DNA of 45,940 bases, taken from the NCBI GenBank assembly GCA_023416735.1, contig JAEZGX010000015.1, forward strand, positions 1-45,940, in the 5' to 3' direction. The position numbers and the translations under genes were made by a program. This DNA is from Verrucomicrobiota bacterium (GTDB taxonomy: Bacteria > Verrucomicrobiota > Verrucomicrobiia > Opitutales > Opitutaceae). Shown here one piece after another: positions 5,401-12,670 of the stretch. Below the pieces are notes generated by a model. The model worked only from the letters and a program-made list of their open reading frames with translations. It did not search any database and had not been told where the DNA came from. Each line of letters opens with the position of its first letter. Positions within the stretch are counted from its first letter, which is position 1.

Positions 5401-6924
5401 ATGATCAGTGAGGCTGCGGCGGTTCATTTTCCGGGGTGGTATGACACACTCTGCAACCAGGTTTCCGAGGAATTGCGGGAGCCGTATCGCCGCGAGATTT
5501 CGGAGTTTCTGGCGTGCTGTGCGCGCTGGCGCATGCCCGCGAACGTGGCCGTGATCAGAAAGTATTTGGAACGGCCGGAGAAGAAGGAGTCGCCGTGGGC
5601 GCGGGAGGCATTGCGCTGGTTCTTTCGGACGGGTCGGCGGGCGTGGTTGAAGGGCGGCGAAGCTAAAAGGGTCTCGTCACGTTTGCGTGATGGAATGGAA
5701 GTCGCGCAGGGAGTAGGGCAGGCGCGGTGCGAGGCTGGGGTGAGGTTTGAAGATCTGGCGCCGTTGAAAGGACGCGGCGCAGGGGACGGGAGACGGCTGG
5801 AGAATTTCGGATTCGAAGGCTTGAAATCTGACAATCCAAGGGCGGAGGAGGCGAAATCGAGAGGTGAGAGTGTGGGAGCCAAAGATCTGAGACTGGGAGA
5901 TTTGAAATTTGAGAGGAGAGAGCGGCACTCGAGATTCCAGCGGCCGGCGGCGGAGGATTTAGGCGGGGCGGATTGGGAGCGGGATTTGGTGCGCGCGATT
6001 CGGGTGGCAGGATTTTTGTGGCGGACGGAGGAGACGTATCGGAATTGGGCGAAGAAGTTCGCGGAGTTTTTGCGTCCGCGGTCGCCGTATGCGGCGGAGG
6101 CGGAGGATGTGGCGGGGTTCTTGTCGATGTTGGCGGTGAGGCAGCGGGCGAGTGCGTCGACGCAGAAGCAGGCGTTGAATGCGCTCGTGTTTTTCATTCA
6201 GGAGGCGCTGAAGCGTCAGTTGGGGGAGATGCGGTTCAAGCGGGCGGCGGCGAGGAGGCGGGTGCCGACGGTGTTATCGCGGGAGGAGTGCGCGCGTTTG
6301 TTCGACGGGATGGAGGGGGCGGGGCGATTGATGGCGGAGTTGGCGTATGGTTCGGGGCTGCGATTGATGGAGTTGCTGCGGTTGCGCGTGCATCACTTGG
6401 ACTTGGATCGGCAGCGATTAATCGTAGCAGCGGGGAAGGGGGATCGTGATCGAGTGACGGTGTTGCCGGAGGCGCTGGTGGGGCCGTTGAAGAAGCAGGT
6501 GGAGCGGCTGCGGGGCCTGTTTGCGGAGGATCGAAAGGCGGAGTTGCCGGGCGTGTGGCTGCCGGAGAATGTGGCCAAGAAGTATCCGAAAGCGGGCGAA
6601 AGCTGGGGGTGGCAGTGGGTGTTTCCGTCGCGGGAGTTGAGCATCGATCCGGTGAGTGGCGTTCGGCGGCGTCACCATCTTACGGATACGAGCTTCCAGC
6701 GGATCTTAAAGCGGGGGGCGTGGACGGCGAAGATCGACAAGCGGGTGACGCCGCATGTGCTGCGGCATTCGTTTGCGACGCATTTACTGGAGAGCGGCGT
6801 CGATATACGAACGGTGCAGGATTTGCTCGGACATCAAAGCGTGGAGACGACGCAGATCTATACCCATGTGATGGAGCGGCCGGGGTTGGGGGTGCGGAGT
6901 CCGATGGATTTGTTGAAGCGGTGA
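5401..6924 (+). CDS. intI: Integron integrase IntI, long form (507 aa)
   Basis: This tyrosine recombinase inserts and excises cassettes by recombining attI and folded attC. Catalytic residues are visible at R321 (GSGLRLMEL), K346 (AGKGDRDR), H452 and R455 (HVLRHSF), H478 (LLGHQS) and Y487 (TQIYTHV). The IntI-specific insert is present at about 375-410 (LPENVAKKYPKAGESWGW). The end GLGVRSPMDLL is typical of IntI. Usual IntI proteins have about 320-340 residues. Here the normal core-binding domain starts near residue 190 and is preceded by a second, similar helical domain (about 8-85, FPGWYDTL to LRWFFRTG) and a low-complexity charged linker (about 86-188). The linker appears to contain translated intergenic repeat. 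ATG 5401 has no good ribosome-binding site. Confidence 0.93.
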   Translation: MISEAAAVHFPGWYDTLCNQVSEELREPYRREISEFLACCARWRMPANVAVIRKYLERPEKKESPWAREALRWFFRTGRRAWLKGGEAKRVSSRLRDGMEVAQGVGQARCEAGVRFEDLAPLKGRGAGDGRRLENFGFEGLKSDNPRAEEAKSRGESVGAKDLRLGDLKFERRERHSRFQRPAAEDLGGADWERDLVRAIRVAGFLWRTEETYRNWAKKFAEFLRPRSPYAAEAEDVAGFLSMLAVRQRASASTQKQALNALVFFIQEALKRQLGEMRFKRAAARRRVPTVLSREECARLFDGMEGAGRLMAELAYGSGLRLMELLRLRVHHLDLDRQRLIVAAGKGDRDRVTVLPEALVGPLKKQVERLRGLFAEDRKAELPGVWLPENVAKKYPKAGESWGWQWVFPSRELSIDPVSGVRRRHHLTDTSFQRILKRGAWTAKIDKRVTPHVLRHSFATHLLESGVDIRTVQDLLGHQSVETTQIYTHVMERPGLGVRSPMDLLKR

Positions 6925-7236
6925 CGCGCTGAGTTGGCTTGGGGCTTATAGCTTATAGCACAGAGCCTAGAGCCAGAGTTCACGGGAAGGGCGGCGGGTC
7001 GGGAGACGCCCCTACAGTTTGGAGATGGCTTCGCCCGGTGACTTCCGGCGGGGGCGAGGCGAAGGGCACGGAGAATTTGTGGTGAAATGGGTCGGAGGTG
7101 TGGAGCCGGAAGATTACGTAGTTTTGCGATTGAGGGGTAAAAGTGTGTCATGCCCGCGGCTGACGCGGGCGAAAAAAAGCCCGGTTGGAGAAACCGGGCT
7201 GAGGGGAGTCTGGTCTGCCTCGGAGGAAGGCGCGAG
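6925..7236. other. Intergenic region between convergent intI and uxaC
   Basis: No gene was found. It holds a short repetitive stretch (cttatagcttatagc, agagcctagagcc at 6947-6974) and a sequence of the type gggtcgggagacgcccctac (6996-7015) that looks like a dispersed genomic repeat. A GCCCGCG/CGCGGGC hairpin (7153-7170) is followed by the uxaC terminator. Confidence 0.6.
7172..7200 (-). terminator. Rho-independent terminator after uxaC
   Basis: On the minus strand AGCCCGGTT and AACCGGGCT form a perfect 9-bp stem with a five-base loop, followed at once by seven T. It lies 36 bp beyond the uxaC stop and closes the long minus-strand gene set. Confidence 0.9.
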
Positions 7237-8643
7237 TTATTGGGCAAGGGTGAGGCGGAAGTAGTCGCGAGCGTTGGCGAAGCAGATGTTCTTCACCATG
7301 CCGCCGACGAGGTCGCGATCGTTCGGGATTTCGCCGCGCTCCATGTCGGCGCCGAGGAGGTTGCAAAGGATGCGGCGGAAGTATTCGTGGCGCGGATAAC
7401 TGAGGAAGGAGCGCGAATCGGTGAGCATGCCGACGAAGCGGCTGAGGAGGCCGAGGCTGGAGAGGGCGTTGATCTGCCATTCCATGCCTTCCTTTTGATC
7501 GAGGAACCACCAGCCGCTGCCGAACTGGAGTTTGCCGGGGATGGTGCCGTCCTGGAAGTTGCCGGTCATCGTGGCGAAGACGTAGTTGTCGGCGGGGTTG
7601 AGGTTGTAGAGGACGGTGCGCGGGAGTTCGTCGGTGGAATCGAGGGTGTTGAGATAATTCGAGAGTGCGCGGGCTTGGGAGAAATCGCCGATGGAGTCGA
7701 AGCCGGTGTCGGGGCCGAGCTTGGCGAGGAGGCGGGCGTTGTTGTTGCGGAGGGCGCCGAGGTGGAGCTGTTTCGTCCAGCCTTTGCGGGCGTCCCAGCG
7801 CCCGAATTCGAGCATCATGAACGAGGCGAATTTCGCGTCGTCGTCGGGCGAGGCGGCGCGGCCGGCGCGGGCGGCGTCGAAGATCGCTTTGGCTTCGGCG
7901 GCGGTGCAGGGCGTGGCGAAGGCGTTTTCCATGCCGTGGTCGGAGAGGCGTCCGCCGATGGCGTGAAAGTCGTCGTGGCGTTTTTGGAGCGCGGCGAGGA
8001 AGTCGTCGAAGGAGCGTATCGGAAGTTTGGCTACGCCGGAGAGTTTTTCGATCCAGGCGTTGAAGGCGGCGGGGGCGGAGACGAGGAGGGCTTTGTCGGG
8101 GCGGAAGGTGGGATAGACGCGGGTCTTCAGACCGAGGTGGGAGATCTTTTCGTGGAGATCGAGCGGGTCGGCGGGGTCGTCGGTGGTGCAGATGACGGCG
8201 ACCTGGTTGGCGGCGAGGATGTCGTGGACGCGGAGGGAGGGGAGTTGGGCGTTGGCTTCGCGCCAGATTTTATCGGCGGATTTCTCGTCGATGAGATCGG
8301 TGAGGTTGAAGTAGCGGGCGAGTTCGAGGTGCGACCAGTGGTAGAGCGGGTTGCGGAGGGTGTGGGGGACGGTGCGGACCCAGGCGTCGAATTTTTCGCG
8401 GGGAGTGGCGTCGCCGGTGACGAAGCGTTCGTCGACGCCGTTGGCGCGCATGGCGCGCCATTTGTAGTGATCGCCGCCGAGCCAGATCTCGGAGAGGTCG
8501 GCGAACTCGTGGTTGGAGAGGATTTGCTGCGGCGGGAGGTGGCAGTGGTAATCGTAGATCGGCTCGGCTTTCGCGAAGTTGTGGTAGAGATCGCGAGCGG
8601 CGTCGGTGTAGAGGAGAAAGTCGTCGTGAATGAGCGGGCGCAT
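7237..8643 (-). CDS. uxaC: Uronate (glucuronate/galacturonate) isomerase
   Basis: The enzyme converts D-galacturonate to D-tagaturonate and D-glucuronate to D-fructuronate, the first cytoplasmic step of uronate breakdown. The 468-residue length is right for UxaC. The N-terminus shows MRPLIHDDFLLYTDAARDLYHNF and the metal-site motif YDYHCHLPPQ (H33, H35). Further family stretches are TLRNPLYHWSHLELARYF, AVICTTDDPADPLD and the late SRSFLSYPRHEYFRRILC. It is the last gene of the minus-strand set, about 170 bp downstream of uxaE, with a strong terminator just beyond. The ATG at 8643 fits the conserved N-terminus. Confidence 0.97.
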   Translation of the reverse strand: MRPLIHDDFLLYTDAARDLYHNFAKAEPIYDYHCHLPPQQILSNHEFADLSEIWLGGDHYKWRAMRANGVDERFVTGDATPREKFDAWVRTVPHTLRNPLYHWSHLELARYFNLTDLIDEKSADKIWREANAQLPSLRVHDILAANQVAVICTTDDPADPLDLHEKISHLGLKTRVYPTFRPDKALLVSAPAAFNAWIEKLSGVAKLPIRSFDDFLAALQKRHDDFHAIGGRLSDHGMENAFATPCTAAEAKAIFDAARAGRAASPDDDAKFASFMMLEFGRWDARKGWTKQLHLGALRNNNARLLAKLGPDTGFDSIGDFSQARALSNYLNTLDSTDELPRTVLYNLNPADNYVFATMTGNFQDGTIPGKLQFGSGWWFLDQKEGMEWQINALSSLGLLSRFVGMLTDSRSFLSYPRHEYFRRILCNLLGADMERGEIPNDRDLVGGMVKNICFANARDYFRLTLAQ

Positions 8644-8659
8644 GGGCGGAAGAATTTTT

Positions 8660-8794
8660 AACCACGGATGAACGCGGAGGGACGCGGATCAGGGTGGGAG
8701 AAGGGGCGGTGAACTTTATTTTGAACCACGAAGGGCCACGAAGGAGGGTGAGTAACGGCGGAGGGATTTGAAATTTGTGATTTGAGATTTCAGG
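8660..8794. repeat. Cluster of short dispersed repeats in the uxaE-uxaC gap
   Basis: Three units lie in series: accacggatgaacgcggagg (8661-8680 and beyond), accacgaagggccacgaagg (8725-8744), and ggatttgaaatttgtgattt continuing as gagatttcagg (8764-8794). The first two belong to a CACGAA-rich family also seen at 10681, 14595 and 29124. The third belongs to the GAGATTTGAAATTT family also seen at 12634 and inside intI. Confidence 0.75.
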
Positions 8795-8811
8795 ACCCGT
8801 CGGGTGCCGCG

Positions 8812-10686
8812 TTAGCGGGAGATGTCGGCAAGCATGGACTCGAGCGAGTCGTAGCGGTCGAGGAGGGTGCGGGCGGCGTGGCAGCGAGGAGCGGGGACGA
8901 GGCCGGTGTTTTCGGCGAGGAAGATGAGATAGCTCGCGATGTTTTTAGCGAAGAGGAGGCGACCTTCTTCGCTGATCGTGTAGAAACGCGCGCGTTGGCG
9001 ATAGCCGGCGGGGGAATGATCGCCGAGGGCGGATTTTTCGGGACGGCCGTCGGCGGCGAGGACGTAGAGGAAATTGTATTCGAAGAAGAACATGTGCTCG
9101 GGGCTCGGAGGGAGCGATTCGAGCGCTGTGCGGGTGGTGGCGGGGGAGGAGAAAAGGGATGAATCGCCCGCAAGCGGGCTCCTACACTCGGCGAGGGAGG
9201 TGGTGATGAAGGTGCGCGCCATTTTTTGTTCGGTGGCGTCGGAGCTGAAGGCGCCGGCGAGCGCGAGCTCGAGGGTGAAGCGATACCAGTCGCGCCAGAG
9301 GGTCTGGTCGGAAGCGTTCTTCGAAGCGAAGAGGGCGCGGCCCATTTCGTAGGTGTAGCGTCCGCTGGTTTTGATCTCGAGGCGGGTGCCGGTGGCGGCG
9401 CCCATGACTTGGTAGTTTTCGGCGGATTTGCCGGAGCCGGAATGGAAGCCGATGGAGACGCCGAATTTTTCGCAGACGGCCCATTGTTTCGCGATGAGTT
9501 CGCGGAGGGCGGTGTTATCGGCGACGGGGGTGTTTTTTTGGAAGCCGAATGCGGGCGCGACGAAGTGGATTTTCATGCCGAGCACTTCGCAGAGCGCGAG
9601 CATGATGGCGGTTGTTTCCTGCGTGGTGAGCCCGGGGAGTTCGTCGATCGAAAGCTCGCGGAGGTAGGCGCGGCCGGCGGGAGCGGTGAACGCGGCGGCG
9701 CGGGCGGCGGCGTATTTCTCGTCGCGGCGCTTCATTTTTTGAAGCGCGGGCCAGACCGAGCAGAGAAGTTCTTCGAAGGCGGCGGAGTCGAGGGTGAGAC
9801 CGGCGGCGGCGACGCGGGCACGGACTTTTTCGACGAGGTCGGTGGGGATGTCGGCGAGAGGCGCGGGTTGGTTGAGCGCGAGTTCGGGGGAGAGGTCGAA
9901 CGTGATGTAGCTGGCGAGAAGGCAGCCGCGGACGAGTTGGTCCTCGCGGGAGTCGAATTTGCCGCCGATCGGTTGGTGGTCGGCGTTGAAGGACCACGGG
10001 ATGCGGCGGTGGTGGAAGCCGTGTTTGAGTTTCGTGAGGACGCAGCCGTGGCTCATGCCCTCGACGGACTGGCCTTGGTGGCCTTCGGGAACGTTGGTGC
10101 CGATGAAGGGGAACGGAACGGTGTCGAGCTGGCCGGCGAGCATCTGATCGACATCGAAGACGAGCTCGCGCGGGATGGAATTTTGGTTGGCGGTGAGGCC
10201 GAGATCGAGGGCGCTCATGGCCCAATCGACGGCGGGCCAGTGAAGGACGGTGAAGCGGGCGCCGACGCCGAGGGTGCTTTGGCCGAGGTTACCGCCGGTG
10301 GACGGAAAGATCGTCGAAGCGGGATCGTGTTCGAGGATCAGGTTTTTGAGACGAAGCAGGTTTTCCCACGTGGCGGGAAACACCGCGAGCGAGCCGCCGA
10401 GGGCGACGCCACGATCGAGGGTGGCGGCGGCGCCGGGGGCGCGGGCTTCGAGACGCCACGCGCAGTCGCCGGTGAGTTCGTCTTCGAGGAGCGTCCAGCG
10501 TCCGGCGGCGGTCTCGAAGTGACTTTTTGGATACTCGCGCAGCGCGGCGCCCGCGGCGAGCTTCGCGCTCAGGGCGGACCAATCGAGGCAGAAATCGGGG
10601 CTCACGCAGGGGTTCTGCGCGATGCGGAGATCGTGACGGAGGAGGAAGTCGTTGATGGAGCTCAAGGAGAAACGGGGATTAACCAC
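8812..10686 (-). CDS. uxaE: Probable tagaturonate epimerase (UxaE family)
   Basis: The likely role is 3-epimerisation of D-tagaturonate to D-fructuronate, which joins the galacturonate branch to the glucuronate branch and makes UxaB/UxaA unnecessary. The call rests on a UxaE-like C-terminal pattern: FGVSIGFHSGSGKS, then NYQVMGAATGTRLEIKTSGR and YEMGRALF. It also rests on position between uxaC and an SDR fructuronate reductase. At 624 codons it is longer than the Thermotoga enzyme. The listed start is a GTG lying inside a CACGAA repeat; a TTG at 10665 is an alternative, so the N-terminus is uncertain. A dispersed palindromic repeat is translated in frame near residues 500-511 (CRSPLAGDSSLF). 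Family call is from memory. Confidence 0.8.
   Translation of the reverse strand: MVNPRFSLSSINDFLLRHDLRIAQNPCVSPDFCLDWSALSAKLAAGAALREYPKSHFETAAGRWTLLEDELTGDCAWRLEARAPGAAATLDRGVALGGSLAVFPATWENLLRLKNLILEHDPASTIFPSTGGNLGQSTLGVGARFTVLHWPAVDWAMSALDLGLTANQNSIPRELVFDVDQMLAGQLDTVPFPFIGTNVPEGHQGQSVEGMSHGCVLTKLKHGFHHRRIPWSFNADHQPIGGKFDSREDQLVRGCLLASYITFDLSPELALNQPAPLADIPTDLVEKVRARVAAAGLTLDSAAFEELLCSVWPALQKMKRRDEKYAAARAAAFTAPAGRAYLRELSIDELPGLTTQETTAIMLALCEVLGMKIHFVAPAFGFQKNTPVADNTALRELIAKQWAVCEKFGVSIGFHSGSGKSAENYQVMGAATGTRLEIKTSGRYTYEMGRALFASKNASDQTLWRDWYRFTLELALAGAFSSDATEQKMARTFITTSLAECRSPLAGDSSLFSSPATTRTALESLPPSPEHMFFFEYNFLYVLAADGRPEKSALGDHSPAGYRQRARFYTISEEGRLLFAKNIASYLIFLAENTGLVPAPRCHAARTLLDRYDSLESMLADISR
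9157..9187 (-). repeat. REP-like palindrome translated inside uxaE
   Basis: On the minus strand this reads gtgtaggagcccgcttgcgg and then gcgattcatccc, with arms AGCCCGC/GCGGGCG around a TT centre. It looks like a GTAGGAGCCCGCTTGCGGGC-type extragenic palindrome, but here it is read as CRSPLAGDSS without breaking the frame. Confidence 0.65.
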
Positions 10687-10714
10687 GAAGGGACACGAAT
10701 GAACACGAAGACGG
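10681..10714. repeat. CACGAA-type dispersed repeat at the uxaE start
   Basis: The sequence aaccacgaagggacacgaat plus gaacacgaagacgg belongs to the family at 8725 and 29124. On the minus strand it supplies ...TTCGTGGTTAATCCC, whose GTG is the first possible uxaE start. Confidence 0.7.
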
Positions 10715-10734
10715 AGGTCCTGGTGCTGCGGCCG

Positions 10735-11523
10735 TTAGATGGTCATGGCGTGGTAGCCGCCGTCGACGATGAGTTCTTCGCCGGTGATGAACGAGCCGGC
10801 GGCGTCGGAAGCGAGCAGGAGGGTGGCGCCGATGAGCTCGCGGGCTTCGCCGAAGCGTTTCGCGGGGGTGTGGCCGAGGATGGCGGCGACGCGATCGGGC
10901 GAGAGGATTTTGCGATTTTGTTCGGCGGGGAAGAAGCCGGGGACGAGGACGTTGACGCGAACCTTCGCGGGCGCCCACTCGCGGGCGAGGTTGAGGGAGA
11001 GGTTGTGAACGGCGCCCTTGGAAGCGGAGTAGGTGATGACCCGCGAAAGCGGAACGATGCCGGACATCGAACCGAGATTGATGATCGAGCCACCCTCGCC
11101 CCGATCGACGAGATATTTGCCGAAGACCTGGCAGCCGAGAAAGACGCCTTTGACGTTAACGCGGAGGATGCGGTCGAACTCCTCTTCGGAGATATCGAAG
11201 AAAGGCGTGGCGGAGTTGATGCCGGCGCCGTTGACGACGATGTCGACCCGGCCGGATTTTTTCAGCACGGCGTCGAGGAGGCCTTGGAGTTCGGCCTTGC
11301 TGGTGGCCTCGGCGGAATGGAACCAGGCTTTGCCGCCGGCGGCGGAGATTTTATCGAGGCGGGCCTGAGCTTTTTCGACGTTGCGTCCGACGATCACCAC
11401 TTCGGCGCCGGCGCCCGCGAGGCCCTCGGCCATGGCGCCGCAAAGTTCGCCGGTGCCGCCGGTGACAACGGCGACTTTACCGGTGAGGCCGAAGAGTTGG
11501 TGGAGGTAGTCGGAATTATTCAT
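10735..11523 (-). CDS. uxuB: D-mannonate oxidoreductase (fructuronate reductase), SDR type
   Basis: The enzyme reduces D-fructuronate to D-mannonate with NAD(P)H in the cytoplasm. It is a classical short-chain dehydrogenase of 262 residues: cofactor motif TGGTGELCG (21-29), NGAG (98-101), catalytic Y165-SAS-K169 and a serine in GSMSG. The PGFFPAEQNRKIL stretch after the active site and the SITGEELIVDGGY-like end match the Bacillus UxuB (YjmF) subtype. It lies 48 bp upstream of uxaE. The expected partner UxuA (mannonate dehydratase) is not in the window. Confidence 0.88.
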   Translation of the reverse strand: MNNSDYLHQLFGLTGKVAVVTGGTGELCGAMAEGLAGAGAEVVIVGRNVEKAQARLDKISAAGGKAWFHSAEATSKAELQGLLDAVLKKSGRVDIVVNGAGINSATPFFDISEEEFDRILRVNVKGVFLGCQVFGKYLVDRGEGGSIINLGSMSGIVPLSRVITYSASKGAVHNLSLNLAREWAPAKVRVNVLVPGFFPAEQNRKILSPDRVAAILGHTPAKRFGEARELIGATLLLASDAAGSFITGEELIVDGGYHAMTI

Positions 11524-11610
11524 GGTTTAGCACGTTTGGGCGATGTGGGGAGCCAGACGAGCGCAGAGTGAAGACGGTTTGGGCGCGCGAAAAGGAGGAG
11601 GATGAGCGTG

Positions 11611-12492
11611 TCATGGTTGCGCGGTGGCAGCTGCAAGGTTTTCGCGGAGCCAACCGGTCAGACGCTGCGGGTAGTCGGGCAGAAATTGGGGCCACGTGAG
11701 GAGACCGTGCGGAGCGCCGGGCAGCGTGATGAGATCGCAGCGGACGCCGGCGGCTTGCAGTTTCTTTTGGAAGGCGAGCGATTGTTCGATGCGGACGGTT
11801 TTGTCGGCGTCGCCGTGAAGGAGGAGAAAGGGAGGCAGGCTGGGTTTGGCGTGGGTGAGCGGCGAAGCTTCGCGGAGGCGAGCGAGCGAGGCGGGCGTGG
11901 GGGTAGCGGGAAGATTGAAGAGCGCTTGAAGGGAGGTGCTGAGCTGGCCGCCGCGGTGGGCGACGTCGGTTTCGAAGTCGGTGACGGGAGCGAAACCCAC
12001 AACGGCTTGGACGCGGGTGGAGTCGTCGGCGAGCGTGGCCGCGAGGCAGACGAGATGACCTCCGGCGGAGTGACCGAACAGGGCGATGCGTTGGGGGTCG
12101 CCGCGGTAGTGGGTGGCGTGGGTTTTAACCCAGCGGATGGCGGTTTGAACGTCCTCGAGTGCGGCGGGCCAGCGATGCGCGGGAGCGTGGCGGTAGTTGA
12201 TCGAGAACCAGCTGAAGTTGGCAGCGGTGAGCGGAGCGAACCAAGGAGTGATGTCGGCGCCGTCGCCGGGTTTGTCGCTGCCGGATTTGTCGCCGCGGGA
12301 CCAGCCGCCGCCGTGAACGAGGATGGCGATCGGGTGTGGGCCAGGAGAATCGGGGATGTGCGCGTCGAGGAGGAGGGTTTCGCCGGAGGCTTGGCCGTAT
12401 TCGATGTCGCGAAGGATTTCGCCGGCGAAGAGGGAGACGGCGGAAAAGGCGGCGAGCGCGAGGACGACGAGGCGAGAAAGGACAGGGCACAT
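11611..12492 (-). CDS. Secreted alpha/beta hydrolase (carbohydrate esterase-like)
   Basis: This is an alpha/beta-fold esterase exported to the periplasm. The start is ATG 12492, because MCPVLSRLVVLALAAFSAVSLFAG is a signal peptide; the longer reading runs back through an intergenic repeat. Motifs: oxyanion HGGGW (60-64), nucleophile elbow GHSAGG (S142), acid in LHGDADKTV and histidine in LPGAPHGL. The HGGG plus GHSAGG pattern is that of the acetyl/feruloyl esterase and carboxylesterase group (BD-FAE-like). In this locus removal of acetyl or aryl esters from pectin fragments is plausible, but the substrate is inferred from context only. Confidence 0.85.
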   Translation of the reverse strand: MCPVLSRLVVLALAAFSAVSLFAGEILRDIEYGQASGETLLLDAHIPDSPGPHPIAILVHGGGWSRGDKSGSDKPGDGADITPWFAPLTAANFSWFSINYRHAPAHRWPAALEDVQTAIRWVKTHATHYRGDPQRIALFGHSAGGHLVCLAATLADDSTRVQAVVGFAPVTDFETDVAHRGGQLSTSLQALFNLPATPTPASLARLREASPLTHAKPSLPPFLLLHGDADKTVRIEQSLAFQKKLQAAGVRCDLITLPGAPHGLLTWPQFLPDYPQRLTGWLRENLAAATAQP

Positions 12493-12633
12493 GAGGAGAC
12501 GCGTGAAGCGAATCCGTGGGACGGATACGTCGCAGAGGGGAAGGGCGACCGGCGGCGGAGATGCGGGCGTTATCGTGGACGGACGTGAGGCGGTTTCGAA
12601 TGCCGGAGTGCGCTCATCGTTGAATGGGGTGGG

Positions 12634-12662
12634 GATCTTGAGATTTGAAACTTGAGATTTCG
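12634..12662. repeat. GAGATTTGAAA-type dispersed repeat
   Basis: The sequence gatcttgagatttgaaactt plus gagatttcg lies between the esterase and the TPR protein gene. It is related to 8764-8794 and to the intI linker at about 5882-5914. Confidence 0.7.
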
Positions 12663-12670
12663 AAAGGCGT

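Larger units (their letters stand above)
1..6924. mobile_element. Chromosomal integron: divergent intI plus cassette array
   Basis: An integron-type tyrosine recombinase gene lies on the plus strand. To its left is an array of eleven 99-bp repeats with the attC layout: RYYYAAC-type core at one end, GTTRRRY-type core at the other, and a nearly complete inverted repeat between. The repeats alternate with 250-510 bp cassettes whose genes read on the minus strand, away from attI. An isolated GTTCGGC core with no stem-loop lies between the first cassette and intI and fits attI. The attC sites are almost identical to each other, as in sedentary chromosomal integrons. The array continues past the left edge of the window. 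Confidence 0.93.

Noticed and set aside
9226..11571. 781-codon open frame on the plus strand
   Set aside because: It is the antisense shadow of uxaE and uxuB. High GC removes stops, and the translation is a Gly/Glu/Ala/Val-rich mixture without domain signals.
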